Assembly: GCA_025201345.1 (NCBI GenBank)
Contig: JAIXMG010000005.1
Coordinates: 620,001 to 684,000, forward strand
Source of the DNA: Thamnidium elegans
Taxonomy: Eukaryota; Mucoromycota; Mucoromycetes; Mucorales; Mucoraceae
Length of the DNA: 64,000 nucleotides
Direction of reading: 5' to 3'
A program made the position numbers and the translations under genes. Below, one piece after another: positions 22,817 through 35,158 of this stretch. Below the pieces are notes generated by a model, which saw nothing but the letters and a program-made list of their open reading frames with translations, ran no database searches and was not told the DNA's origin. Within the stretch, counting starts at the first letter, position 1. Each line of letters begins with the position of its first letter.

Positions 22817-23893
22817 TGAAAAATAAGCTTGTTTTTCTTTTATTTTGTCATTCTGTCATCATTGAGTTTATATTTCCTTTTTAGGCTAATACGAAGTTTC
22901 GCCTGCATCATCATTGTTTTTTATAAGCTAAGATTCAAACTCTTCTATTTCCATATTCATGCAGCTTAGTGACGATACTTTTTCGTTTTCATGATGAGAT
23001 AATTGCATCGTTTTTTTTACTCGACGATCAAGCATCATTATACTTTTTAGTTCAAGTTCATTTTTATCGCGTTTTATGTATTAAGTCGTGTTTTTTAAGC
23101 TTAAAAGATTAACGTGTAACTGTTTTTTTTAAGGCTGTATGATGTAAACGTCAAAGACATACTCTCTACGAATATGACAGATATTCTTAAAAGTTTGATC
23201 GAATTGTTGTTAAAAATAGAGATAAAAGAGGCAGATCAATCACTATTAAAAAAATATGAATACATAGGATTACCATTAATTTATAGAAATGAATAGGTTT
23301 ATTTAATCATAATAAAAAGAAGGCGAGTGAATGTTCGTTAATGGTTAAAAGCTTGGCGCAACCGTTAAAAAGATGAACAAACATGATATACGATTACCGT
23401 AAAACGTTACAATATTTTTATTAAGTGCCTCCCTCATTCTTTTTTGAATTGTGCAACAATAGCGCTTTAGTAAAAATGAGCCAGTGTGTGTAAATGCAAT
23501 ATACTCTGTTGTTACCTAGAACATCCTAATAAGAGACATACTAAACAAAAAACAAGAAAAAAATATGCTCCAAAGTATATATTACCTCGAGCCATAAACG
23601 TAGAACCATACACATGTTTGTTTCTTTGTTTTTTTTGTAGTAGTTGGGTGTGGAGACATCATCCACTAGAACGATAAACACACACTCGAGTGTCTGAATT
23701 TAAAGTTACAAACACAATTAACGTGACTGTAATTCAGCCTATTGTGCGTTAAGAAGTTTACACGTATAGAACGAATTCTTGTTTTTTTTATATTTTTTAT
23801 TTCACTTCATCTGGTAAATACAAAAAAGTCAAAATAGTATTTCTTTTTCATCTGTTAACTTTTTAAAAAAAAGATTTATTTTTTATTAAAAAA
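22817..23893. other. Intergenic region with weak coding-like segments
   Basis: Three short stretches look coding but could not be tied to a gene. On minus, 23038-22928 reads MMLDRRVKKTMQLSHHENEK and ends EEFES-stop. On plus, 23142-23296, after a TTTAAG acceptor-like site, reads LYDVNVKDILSTNMTDILKS and ends YRNE-stop, followed by AATAAAA. On plus, about 23510-23660 reads LEHPNKRHTKQKTRKKYAPK and onward. They may be decayed genes or transposon pieces; chance cannot be excluded. Confidence 0.3.
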
Positions 23894-26800
23894 ATGGTAA
23901 AGAGATTGAGCGAAATTAACAGAACTGCAGTTTTTGCCTGGAGTCCAGGACAACAAGCTCCACTTATCGCAGCAGGTACAGCTGCTGGAGCCTTAGATGA
24001 TTCTTTTTCGAACGCGTCCGAACTTGAACTTTTTAAACTTGACTTGAAGAACTCGAATAGTATTGTGCCTGCTGGTAAGATTACCAGTGCATCCAGGTAA
24101 AAAAAAAACTTAGATGATGTATTTTAGAAAGATAACAAGGTATTTACCTTTTTTTTTTTTTTGTATTTTCTCTAGATTCAATAAGTTAGCATGGGGCAAC
24201 GCCTCTGCAACAAATCCTTATGGTGTTATTGCTGGTGGTTTAGAAACCGGTGAATTGACACTTTGGGACCCTAGTAAAATCCTTGAAGGAAAAACGTAAG
24301 AGTATAGTATGATTTATGCAAGCGAGTATGTATTAAGTTTTTTATTATTATAAGTGAGGAAGCAAAGATTTTAGAGAATGCCACACATACTGGTCAAATT
24401 CGTGGACTTGATTTCAACAAGTTTCAAAGTAATTTATTAGCGTCTGCAGGAAGCAACAACGAAGTTTATATTTGGGATCTTACTAACCCCAACACACCTT
24501 ATACTCCTGGTCCCAAGTCTTCAAAGCTGGATGATATTACGAGTGTTGGATGGAACGGCCAAGTACAACATATCTTGGCTACTTCTTCATCTACAGGTCA
24601 TACTGTTGTTTGGGATCTTCGTAACCGTAAAGAAGTTATGACTCTTTCTGCTCCTAATTCAGGTGGAATTAATGCTGGTCGTCGTAGTATCTCTGCTGCT
24701 GTTTGGCATCCTGATGTTGTAAGTTTTTTTAGAGTTAACAAAATCCTTTTTTTTTTAATTTTTTTTTGTGTGTGTGTGTGTGTAGGCTACACAATTAGTT
24801 ACTGCTTCCGAAGACGATTCAAACCCTGTAGTTACACTTTGGGATCTTCGTCACGCTCATTCTCCCGAAAAGATCCTTGCTGGACATACAAAGGGTGTTT
24901 TGAGTGTTTCATGGTGTCGTCAAGATTCCGATTTATTAATGTCTTGTGGTAAAGATTGTAAGACGCTTATCTGGAACCCTAACTCTGGTGAATTGATGGG
25001 TGATTTGGCCCAAGATACCAACTGGACTTTCCAAACCGAATGGTGTCCTCGTAACCCTGATCTTTTAGCCAACGCTTCATTTGACGGTAAAATCAGTGTT
25101 TACTCTCTTCAAAATTCTGAATCTGAAGATACTGAAACTGCCGCCGTCGATACTTCTAACGACGATCCCTTCTCTGCTGCTATGAACGCTTCTGCTGCTG
25201 CTGCTCCATCTACTGCCTTCGCGTTAAAGCAACCTCCTAAATGGCTCCGTTGTCCCGTTGGCGCATCTTTTGGATTTGGTGGTAAACTTGTTTCTTTCAA
25301 CAACAAGGCTGGTCAAGCCGCTATTCAAGCTGCTGCCACTTTACCTGCTGGACAAGCTCCTGCTCCTCAAACTGTACCTCGTGCGGTCACCATCCGTTCT
25401 ATTGTCACTAATCAAGGAACCGTCAAACGTTCTGAAGAGCTTGAAACTGCATTGGAATCTCAAAGTGTTGAACAACTTGTTGAGGAACGTATTCAACAAT
25501 CAGAGAACGATGCTGATGAAAAGGAAAGCTGGGAAGTTATCAAGACTTTATTGGCTGCTGATGCTAGAGAACATTTGATGAACTATCTTGGATTCCAAAA
25601 GTCCGAAGTCATTGCTGCTGTTGCCAAGGCAACTGCTAATAAGGAAGGTTTGAACGCAACTGTTGAAGAAACCGCTGCTACTGAGGAAACTACAACTGAT
25701 GAAACTACTGTTGCTGAAGAATCTACTGCTGAAGAGCATGCAGCTGAAAGTCCTGCAGCTGAACAATCTGCTACTGCTGAGGAAACTGCTGCTCCTGCTG
25801 AAGAAACTACTCCTGTTGAAGGAGAACAGGCTGAAGAGAAGCCTCATGCTGTCACTGCTGCCGATAGCTCCGACTCTGTGTCTGGTCTCTTTGGTGCCGG
25901 TGGAGATGATTTCATTTTCGAAACTGATAACACTCCTGTTGCAACTGAAGATGATGACGGAGGAATCAGTGCTGCTGCTGCTGCTGCCGCCATTGGTACT
26001 GCTATTAGCCGTGAGCCTATTCAACTTTACGCTGAAGGTAGTTCCGAAACTGATCGTTTAATCACTCGTGCAGTCGTTTTAGGTGATTTTGAATCAGCTG
26101 TCAGCCTTTGTCTTTCCACCGATAGACTTTCAGACGCTTTATTATTTGCCATTTGTGGTGGTGGCGATCTTTTACTTCGTACTCAACAAGCTTATTTCAA
26201 GCGCCAATCCAAATCTACTTCTTATCTCCGTTTATTGGAAAGCATTATTGATGAGGATTTGAGTTCTGTTGTTGCTAATGTTTCATTAGATGAATGGACC
26301 TCGGTTATTGTTGTCTTGTGTACATTTGCCAAAACCGAAGATTTCCGACCTCTTTGTGAAGCTTTGGGCGCTCGTTTAGAAGAAGGATGGAGCAAGAGTG
26401 AATCCGAAAGTGCCAAGGAACTCAGACGCCATGCTACTCTTTGTTACCTTGCTGCCGGTAACCTTGAAAAGGTCGCTCGTATTTGGATCAGCGAACAAGA
26501 AGAAGAAGTTCAAAACAGCGATAATGAAGATATCTATGCCACTAGTCTTCAAGATTTGATGGAAAAGATTACTATTTTCCGTAAAGTCATTGCTTATGAG
26601 GATCCTGATCTCTTTGAAACCTCTGAAAACAAGATGTCATATGAGTACCCTCTTTCTCCTCTTTACGATAAGTATTGCGAATATGCTGAGCTTTTGGCCG
26701 CTCAAGGTAAATTAACCACCGCCTTAACTTACTTGAGCTTGACTCCTGTCGTCTACCGCAAGGCTACTTTCGATAAATTATCCATCATTCGTGATCGTGT

Positions 26801-28085
26801 GTATCATGCTTGTCCTACCTCTGTTGCTAGTCAATTTGTTGGCCCTGCCGCTCCTTTTGAAGACAAATCTATTGTTTCTAAGGCTGCTGCATTTGCCGCT
26901 GAGACTCAAGCTGCTGCTGTTCAGCCTCAAGCCCAAACTCAACAGTATCAATCTAGTTACCAAACTTATCAATCTACAACTACCACTCAGTCGTACGCAC
27001 CTACAACTACTAACAGTTACGCACCTGTTTCTAACACGTATGCGCCAACTACCAACAGTTATGCACCTACTGCTGCTTCTAATAGTTATGCGCCTACTGC
27101 CGCCACTAACAGTTATACACCTGCTGCCGCCAATAATAACTACGCACCCACTGCAAACAGCTATACACCTTCTACCCCCGTCGCTACTCAATCTTATACA
27201 CCCACCACCACTGCTACTGGAAACCCCACAAACGCATACCAACCCCAAACTAGCACGGCCCCCGCAGCACAATCTGCTTACGGCTATAACCAACCTAGCA
27301 ACTCTTATAACCAATTCAATTCTGGATATAACAACAATACCTTTAACCCTGCTGGTACCAACAACTCATATGGCGGTGGAAATGATCAATATAGCAACAC
27401 AGGTTATAACGCTCGTCCTACCATCCCTGCACCTCCACCAGTTACAGGTATCGCACCCTCTCCTAAATCTCAAGAGTATAATGCCCCACCCAAGAAGCCA
27501 GAAGGTGCTTGGAACGATCCTCCCATGTTGGCTTCTGCTGCCAAGAAGTTGAAGAGTCCTCTCATGTCAAACACGCCTGCTAAACGTGTTACATCTCCTT
27601 TCCCCAACCAGCCTTCAGCTACCTCTTTTGTTAATCAACAACAACATCAACAGCATCATCAACAGCATCAACAACATAGTTTCCCTCCTCCTCCTCAAGC
27701 CGGTATTCCTCCTCCTCCCATGAACCGTGGTCCTCCTCAAGGTCCTCCTCAAGGTCCTCCCCAAGGTCCTCCCCAAGGTGGTCCCCAAGGTGGTCCTCCA
27801 CAAGGCCCTCCTCAAGCTAGAAGTGGACCTCCACCTCATATGATGCAACGACAAATGGGACAACAACATGCTATGGGTGGTCAACATCAGCAGCACGCTA
27901 TGGGCGGTCAACAATCTGGTATGGCACCTCCTCCTCCTATGGGAATGGCACCTCCCCCACGTAACAACCCTCTTCCTCCTCCACCCATGAATGCTGCTGC
28001 ACCTCCTCCATTATCTAAACAAAACTCAAGAGGACCTCCTCCTCCTCCTCAAGGTCAATTTTATCAACCTCAGCGCATGAATTAA
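23894..28085 (+). CDS. SEC31: COPII outer-coat protein Sec31
   Basis: Four exons (23894-24096, 24176-24295, 24355-24718, 24786-28085) give 1328 aa. The N-terminal third is a WD40 propeller (NEVYIWDL, HTVVWDLRN, VVTLWDLRHAHSPEK, CKTLIWNPNSGELMG). Acidic Ala/Thr/Glu repeats fill about 520-590. An alpha-solenoid (ACE1-type) runs from about 640 to 890 (TDRLITRAVVLGDFESAVSL, LCYLAAGNLEKVARIW). A long Pro/Tyr/Gln-rich region follows, with YAPT-like repeats (960-1036) and GPPQG repeats (about 1210-1237). Sec13-Sec31 forms the cage of ER-derived COPII vesicles, and the Pro-rich region binds Sec23. The protein ends in low-complexity sequence without the helical SRA1-like C-terminal domain known in other Sec31 proteins. 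The third intron contains a GT microsatellite. Confidence 0.95.
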
Positions 28086-28161
28086 AATAATATATAAATA
28101 AATAAAAAAAAAAGTTTGATAATAATTATGCAAAAAAAAAAAATGTATGTGTTTTTATTTT

Positions 28162-29024
28162 TTATGAGTAAGTATCTTCACCGTCATCATCATCAACATC
28201 ATCATCTTCACCGTTATCGAAGTAATTTTGACCATAATCGTTATCATCAACCATTTCTTCTTCGTCTTCATATTCATCGTCATTTTCAGCATCCTCGTCA
28301 TCTTTCTTTTCGCCGTTTTCGTCCTCTTCTTCATCATCGCCGTCTTTGCCTTCTGCGTTAAGTAATGCTTCTATTTGTCCATATTCGTCTTGGATTGTTG
28401 TAGCCTTTGGCTCTAGTAAAAACACACAATTTTAAATGTCAAACGTTTCTCTGCATATTTTTTTTTTACGTATCAACTTACTCTTCTTTCTTCTCTTTGA
28501 ATCAATTGTTATTTGTAACTCTTCAGGGAAGAAATCCAAATCTGTTATAAACCAAATAATACAATTAATTCACTTTTTTTGTTTTGTTTCTCGTGTGTGT
28601 ATATATATATCGAATTTTACTTGTTTCTATTTCTCGTAAAGTACGCTTCTCAATAACGACTTTATATTTATCAGAGTATCTTACAATATCGGGTGGTGGT
28701 GGTGGTGCGACTAAATGGAAAGGGGATTCCTTAATCATATTTAAATATTCCTTTCTTAATTTCCATTCTTGAACTTCGTTTGAGGTTGGTTTACGAGGAA
28801 TAGGTACGTCCATTTCCTATTGTTTTTTTAATAAGAGGAATTAAAAAAAAAACTGTGGTTTGGTTCTCTTAATTGAGAGAGCTTACAGGAAATAAGGCTG
28901 TGTTAACATTGAATAAATTACCAGAACCAAGATCTTTTAATAAGTCAAAAGATACAAGTTGCATTGCACCTGATTGGGCTCCTCCTCCTCCTCCTCTACC
29001 ACCTCTACCTCCTCCACGAGACAT
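28162..29024 (-). CDS. RPC31: RNA polymerase III subunit RPC7/Rpc31
   Basis: Four exons (29024-28887, 28816-28621, 28541-28482, 28412-28162) give 214 aa. Family features in order: a Gly/Arg-rich start (MSRGGGRGGRGGGGG), a phase-0 intron, the conserved block MDVPIPRKPTSNEVQEWKLR with YLNMIKESPFHL, a basic segment (IDSKRRKK) and a strongly acidic Asp/Glu tail from about 150 to the end. RPC7 belongs to the Pol III-specific RPC3-RPC6-RPC7 subcomplex that helps open promoters of tRNA and 5S genes. Its stop codon lies only 76 bp from the convergent SEC31 stop, so the 3' UTRs must be very short or overlap. The first ORF pieces are each short, which is why the gene appears only after splicing. Confidence 0.9.
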
Positions 29025-29129
29025 AATAACAGTATATTTTTTTAAAAAAAAGTAAGGTAAAGAGTAAAAAAAAAATAGAATTTTATTTCGTTAAAATAGA
29101 TACGTGACTTCAAAATGAGCAGTCCTCTT

Positions 29130-30918
29130 CTATAATTTAGCGTTTTTCTCATTTTGCATCCAAGCAAAGTCTAACTTTGTTCTTCCACCAGGAGCAATCA
29201 TAACATTGATAACACAAGTTTGATCTTTAGCAGCTAAGGCGTTCTTTAAAGCGTTTCCTAACTGGACTCTATTCTTTACCAACCAGCCTTTACCACCACA
29301 AGCTTCCGAGATCATATCGTATCTTGTTTCAGGAGAAAGAGAGGTAGTAGGTAAAGTACCGTTGATTCTAGATGCTTCATATTCATCATCATCCAAACCG
29401 TGATAAATACCATTATTGTTAATAACAATAATCAATAAAGGTAATTGGGAACGAATAGCAGTTTCTAATTCCATAGCAGAGAAACCAAATGCAGAGTCTC
29501 CTACGATAGATACCACACGCTTGGTGGGGTAATAGCATTGAGCACCAATAGCGTAACCCATACCAACACCCATCGTGGCACCAGTGCCAGCATCAAGACG
29601 TTGACGAGGTTCACTTACATCAAAGAACGAACGGCCAATATCCATCGTATTAGCACCTTCACTCACATAAACAATATCTTTTTCGGGCAAGATATTCTTG
29701 ATGGTTGTAAACGCAGTTTGATAATTTAAAACTGCTTCATCTGATCCCTTTAATCCACTCTGTCTAATCTTTTCTGCGTTGGTCTTTACTTTGCTTATCA
29801 AACCAGATACATAACCACTGCTGATGTTGTTGAGCTTATCAATGGATTGAGTTAATTGAGATACAACTAATTGGATATCGCCTAATAAAGGTAAAGTATC
29901 ATTTCGGTTATTACCAATTTCCTCAGGCGCAATGTCGATTTGAATAAATCGCACAATGGGGTTCCAACGTGGAGAATGACCAAAGTGTAAAATCCAGTTT
30001 AAACGGGCACCGATTAAAAGCACTACGTCGGCCTCTTTTAATGCTTTGGAACGTGCTGCAGAAACGCATAACGGATGCGAATCAGGTAAAACACCTTTAC
30101 CCATAGGCGTAGGTAAAAATGGAGATCCTGTCTTTTCTACTAATTGAAGAATTTCTTTTTCTGCACGAGCATAAGCAGCACTACAAAAAATAAGTTTTTA
30201 AATTTCAAACCAATAATAAAAAACGCGATATTATATATATATATATATATATTTACCCTTTTCCAATTACAATTAAAGGACTCTTTGCGTTTTTTAATAA
30301 TGCAACGGCTTCATTTAAATCAGAAGGATTAGCCATAGACTTGGGAGCACTAGGAATTTTAGATACTTGAATTGAATCCAAGACTTGTTTATTACGAATA
30401 GGATATTGAATAAAATCGGCAGGTAAATCGACATAGGCAGCACCGGGTCTACCGTAAAGAGCAGTTCTAAAAGCTTTTTCAATCACAAAGGGTACCTGTT
30501 CTAATGAAGCCGGTCTAGCGGCGTATTTACAGTAAGGTCTACACACTTCTACTTGATCCAATTCTTGAAAGGCGCCTTTATCTACTTGGTCAGTATCACA
30601 TGAACCTGATAATAAAACAATAGGCCAACAATTTATTTTGGAGTTTAAGAGACCAGCAAGCGCATGTACAACACCAGGACCTCCTACACTAAGGCAAACA
30701 CCGGGTCTACCGCTCAAGTAGCCATAAATAGAGGCTGCATATGCCGCTGATTGTTCGTTGCGAAAGCCGATAAATCGAATACCGGCGGCCACACAAGCTT
30801 CGGCAACTTCTACGACGGGAATACCAACAATACCAAACAAGACTTCAACGCCTTGGTTTTTTAAAGTTGTGGCAATAAGTTCTGCTCCAGAAGAGATGAC
30901 AGGTCCTAATGTACTCAT
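29130..30918 (-). CDS. HACL1: 2-hydroxyacyl-CoA lyase / oxalyl-CoA decarboxylase family, peroxisomal
   Basis: Two exons (30918-30257, 30180-29130; 76-nt intron holding an AT repeat) give 570 aa. It is a thiamine-diphosphate enzyme: N-terminal domain with FGIVGIP and the catalytic Glu in FRNEQSAAYAAS (E55), a middle domain, and the ThDP/Mg motif starting VGDSAFGFSAMELETA (about 447-462) and ending in INNNGIY. Wording such as GKGVLPDSHP, ARLNWILHFG and SEGANTMDIGR matches 2-hydroxyacyl-CoA lyase, which cleaves 2-hydroxy-fatty acyl-CoA to formyl-CoA and an aldehyde in alpha-oxidation; oxalyl-CoA decarboxylase is a close relative and cannot be ruled out. The C-terminus is Ala-Lys-Leu, a good PTS1, which favours peroxisomal location. 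Confidence 0.93.
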
Positions 30919-31365
30919 TTTAAATATATATGTATAAAAAGAAGTGAAAAAAGATGGAAAATAGGAAATACTAGATTTTATTTTTAAGGATTTTATTTAT
31001 TTATTTTGGTTTAGACGCCGGTTCAAAAAAATAGCTTTGATTTGTTGTAATTACAAGCTTTTTGTCTGATCGTATTTGTTTCAAAAATATATTCATGTGA
31101 GCTATTTAAATGTCGATGAATGTATACATAGCGCGCGTGTATTTAGGTTTGGAAAACTATAAATTGAATAGCGCAGATTTTTCTTTTATACAAACAAATT
31201 ACTTGTAATTTGTTTATCTGATTACAAGTACATACACACACAAGCATCATTTAGTGTTTTTTTTTTATAACTCTATTTTATATATAATAGATGACTCATC
31301 ACGTATAAACCATTAGGATAAATGGGAGAAGGAAGCAGATTTTTTTATATTTATTCTAATATTTA
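30919..31365. other. Promoter of the lyase gene and 3' flank of the ELM1-like gene
   Basis: About 450 bp, AT-rich, with no ORF or structured RNA seen. Confidence 0.5.
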
Positions 31366-33102
31366 TTATTTTCTTCTTTTACCTGTGACCTTTTCTTCAC
31401 GGATCTCTTCAATCTCCTTCTTTACGTATGCCATTGTATCCTTGATTTGAAGTACCTTGATAGCATTTCCCCAATCAGCATGATCCCCTAAATAGCTATA
31501 AGGATCCTTTGCTGCGCTCGATTTATGTTTGTTTCTTTCTAATCGTAACTTTCTTGTCAAATGTTCGTCTAATAACCAACGATGTAAATGAGAAAGATAA
31601 GATCTAGCTTGTCCACCAAATGTGATATAAACAGGTTTACTAAGAAAAAAAAATGAGCTTATTACTATCGTCCAATGCATATATATATATATATTTTTTT
31701 TACCTCTTGGATAATGCATGTGTACAAGCATAATCAAGGTCCGCCGTCAAAACAACTCGGTTAGCATTTTCAATGATACTTTCATACGTGTTTATTTTAT
31801 CAATGGTTGATGCTTGTTTAGTAGAATCCCAAATAAAAACTGAATCGTCAAGTTCTTGAAGACTAGTTGTCATTTTTTGTTTTACCAAGTCTGGAGTTCT
31901 ATCGGTAAATACAATTACAATTTTATCATTGAGGTTCTTTACCATACGCTACATATAAAAAACTGTGAGTATGACTGTAATTAAGTTTTTCTTCTTTTTT
32001 TTCTTGTTTACCTTAATATTATCGGCTAAATTTAATGCGTCTTCGGAATACCATCGGCAAATCGATGAATGGCCTCCGATAATGACGGATGAGTAACCAT
32101 CTTTAAATGATGCAGGAATCATTTGATCAAGTGGTGATGTACTGGTTGAAAAAGTGTCTAATAAAGGTGCCTGCATAAATAATAATTAGAAAAAAAGAAA
32201 ATAATATATTTCTTTTATTTTACTTACAGGTGTAATGATTCCATTTTTTTGTCTGGCAAAAGGACCCAATGCAGCTATCAGAAAAAGGATATTAAACTTA
32301 AAAATTAAAAAATTTGATCCATTTTGTTATTCTTTACCCATTTTTGCATTTGCTTCATATTTTGGTAAAACCACTTGATCAAAATTAATAAAAGGTATAT
32401 CAGGATATCCAACATAAACTAGTAATATTTATAAGTATTTTATAAGGAGTGGATTAATATATATATATATTACCGGAAAAAATCTTTTTGTTGGTGTTTC
32501 CTTGAGTTAAATGAAAACAAGCAGGAATAGAGTCTTGTCCACTTGTGATAATGTAATCGGGATTCGAACTATCCGAGAATTCATCTTTGGTTGACAGATA
32601 CCATGGTAAGCTATTTAATGTGTTACCTGGTTTTTAAGTTAGCACTCTAATTTTAATATTTTGCCTAGCAACTAAAAATAATCTCCCTAGCAACAGTTGA
32701 GACTTACCTTTTTGCTTAGAAACACTCCAGTTAACCAAATATTTCTGAATAATAGCAGGGAATAAGTGAAGCTCTAATATATAAATGGTTTTAATAAACT
32801 TCACCCTTTTATCCAATTTTTTTTTTAAAAAAAAAGGTTTTTACTTTTACTAGCAACTACTGTCTTTAGCTTGAAAGTATTTGAAAGTTGGTTAGAACCA
32901 GCTAATTGTTTTCCTAATGACATTGCTTGTAAAGTATTCTCGATTCCACCATCGGTAACGACCCAAACGTTTGGTGTGGTACGTGTTGAATACTGTTTTA
33001 AGCCTACTCTGTTGGCAGAGGATATAACTACAGCGAGATATTTTTTTCAGAGATAAATTAGGTAATTTGAATTATTATTTATTTTTTACATTGTTTAAAC
33101 AT
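31366..33102 (-). CDS. ELM1-like mitochondrial protein (DUF1022 family)
   Basis: Nine exons give about 406 aa: 33102-33090, 33027-32845, 32773-32708, 32626-32474, 32418-32338, 32274-32228, 32170-32012, 31948-31704, 31639-31366. The start is a 13-nt exon; joined to exon 2 it reads MFKQFISSANRVGLKQYSTR, a typical mitochondrial presequence rich in R/K/S without acids. Then come VWVVTDGGIENTLQAMSLGK, YIITSGQDSIPACFHL, FINFDQVVLPKYEANAKM, GPFARQKNGIITP and IIGGHSSICRW, which follow the ELM1/DUF1022 pattern shared with plant ELM1 (mitochondrial fission) and bacterial proteins that resemble nucleotide-sugar binding folds. Molecular activity is unknown. The exon 2 donor could also be six bases upstream (32851) without changing frame. 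The C-terminus is basic (TGKRRK). Confidence 0.85.
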
Positions 33103-33198
33103 AACAGGAAAGTGAGGGAGTATTAAAAATGATGCGCGCGTAGGGGTAAATAAAGAATTGTGACGTTTGTCGAGCGGGCATAAATATATCACAACTAA

Positions 33199-33605
33199 TG
33201 ATCAATTAATTAGCTATTTCCATAAATGCCCATGTAAACAAAGTATTCTACATCAATGTATTGCTAACTGGTGAAAATTGGTATGGTTAAATCGGTATAG
33301 TGACAGATTACATTTTTGAAGAGTAAGACTAGTTAGATTATTTAGTATATACTTCTTTACGAAAAGGCGAAAAGTATTGTTTGGGATGTTGATGATACTT
33401 GTATGAGAAAAAAATAAATTAATAACTATAAAACATGCTTTCCTCAAGATCGTTTTTGTTTTTTATAAACTGCGAATACTTTCACTTCCTCTTTTTTTCA
33501 TAATTATTCTAGTAGTATCGCCTCCTCTTATATCGAAATATAAATAGCATTAGTGTTGTTGAGAGATGGGGCAAGAAACACAAGTTAAGAGGTAAAGGTG
33601 AAACG
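33199..33605 (+). repeat. Dispersed repeat, copy 2
   Basis: Counterpart of 17176-17645 in the same orientation, with perhaps 70-75 percent identity judged by eye and a net deletion of about 65 bp relative to copy 1. It ends some 170 bp before the ATG of the broken ORF at 33774, so in this copy it occupies a promoter-like position. Confidence 0.75.
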
Positions 33606-33773
33606 GGTACATAAAAATGATTAAATAGATCACTCTAAGCTTTGATATTAAATAATAACAAACTGAAATACGCAATTAATTACCCTGAGGAATCTCTACA
33701 AAACTCCCAGATATCCCAAATGAATATTAAGTACTATTTAATCACAAGCTATATAAGAAGAAAACAATAGTGG

Positions 33774-34085
33774 ATGACAGCAACATCGAATACTATTGGA
33801 AATCTCAGAGATATTTTAGTTCACGCTTTAATATTATCTGAAGATGAAAATTGGGTATTCATCATTCAGATCGAAATATACTATAAAGACGATGTTGATA
33901 TTATCAATAAACCAGATAATTTCCCTAAAACTACAGTAACTAATATGGAGAAGTTTACTGAAGGAAAAGGCACCTAGTACGAGCAGCGTTTCGTCTTTGA
34001 AAAGTTTAAAGTAATTGCTACTGGTGATATTAATAATGGAGATAATAAGCAATCGGGGTACTCTCATATTCTACTTTAAGAAAAG

Positions 34086-34124
<39 letters not shown>

Positions 34125-34219
34125 GAAAAGATTCTATTGATATTAAACCAGTCTTTAAAGGGATTCTATACGAAGATATATTACAAACAAAGAAAACGGG
34201 TTCTGTGTACGCTAATTAA
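33774..34219 (+). pseudogene. Broken ORF of unknown family next to repeat copy 2
   Basis: An ATG 19 bp downstream of a TATATAAG sequence opens 67 codons (MTATSNTIGNLRDILVHALI...) to a TAG at 33975. The same frame continues for 33 more codons (YEQRFVFEKFKVIATGDINN...) to a TAA at 34077. After a 32-nt T run a further piece reads RKDSIDIKPVFKGILYEDIL and ends at 34219. The three parts look like one protein interrupted by a stop and a T-tract. No family recognised. The TAG could be removed by splicing, but no suitable donor was found. Confidence 0.4.
34091..34122 (+). repeat. 32-nt poly-T run
   Basis: Uninterrupted T run inside the broken ORF region. Confidence 0.7.
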
Positions 34220-35158
34220 CATGGATCGGAATACTTGTTTTTGGCAGGTCATAAATATATAAAGGGAGATGGGTTATTGGTGCTGATCACCCCATTTTTC
34301 CATGTGAAAAATATAATAAATATGAAACGATTATTTACAATAAAAAATGATTATGAAAATATAATCTTGCGTTTTATTTATGGATACCGAGTCAAATGTC
34401 TAATATTTAATAGGCCACGTTTGTGAGAACATATTGCATCATAATATACATTTTTATTTGTGTGTGTGTACACACATAAATTACCTGTTGTATTTACTGC
34501 GACAAGATTCGTCAAATATAAAACATGTTACTTTCCCACATTTACATCTAGATCCGTTTAAACATCTCGCCATCGTCACTGAGTTAGATCCTACTCATAT
34601 ATACTAAATAAGAATCCGAGATATACAATAAATAAAAAATGTATACCTTTTTTGACGTTTATCATATGCTTTTGCTCCGCTTGGTACTTTTCATTTTTAC
34701 TATCAAGGCCGATCTGACCTTTTATGGACATTGGTTTAACATCTTTGGGGTTATCCGTCGTCATATCCGTTTTATTTATTTTAGACTCAGGTTTCTTTTT
34801 TTTTATTATTATTGCTTTTTCTCGTTTATTACTTTTTTGTTACGTATGAAAAAAAAAAAAGCCGGAGAATTTTTTATACAGTAAAACAAATAAGGAGAGA
34901 GAGAGAGAGAGAGAAAGTATATATACCAGTAAAAATATATATAAAAAAAAAAGAGGCACGTGCACTAAGCATAATAGCAATCCAGGCCGAATCTAAAATA
35001 GGAACAGCGTCAAAACGAAATAATCTTCACATGTCAATGACAAAAACTGTACTCAGACACGGACGGCATATCTCTTTTTTCTTATATAAAGTACCTCCGT
35101 TATCTCTTTTCCCTTTTTCTTTTTCTTTTTATTTTTTCAATTTATATAACTTTTAATT
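34220..35158. other. Promoter-side intergenic region of the perilipin-like gene
   Basis: It contains a GA microsatellite at about 34893-34916, a GTGTGTGTGTACACACA palindrome near 34458 and a T/C-rich stretch just before the start codon, common in strongly expressed fungal genes. No ORF supported. Confidence 0.5.

Noticed and set aside
26778..27552. Long frames on both strands inside SEC31
   Set aside because: These are shadows of the repetitive coding sequence (Leu/Pro-rich and Arg/Ser-rich translations).
34453..34471. GTGTGTGTGTACACACA palindrome as a possible regulatory site
   Set aside because: It is a simple GT/AC microsatellite that is self-complementary by nature.
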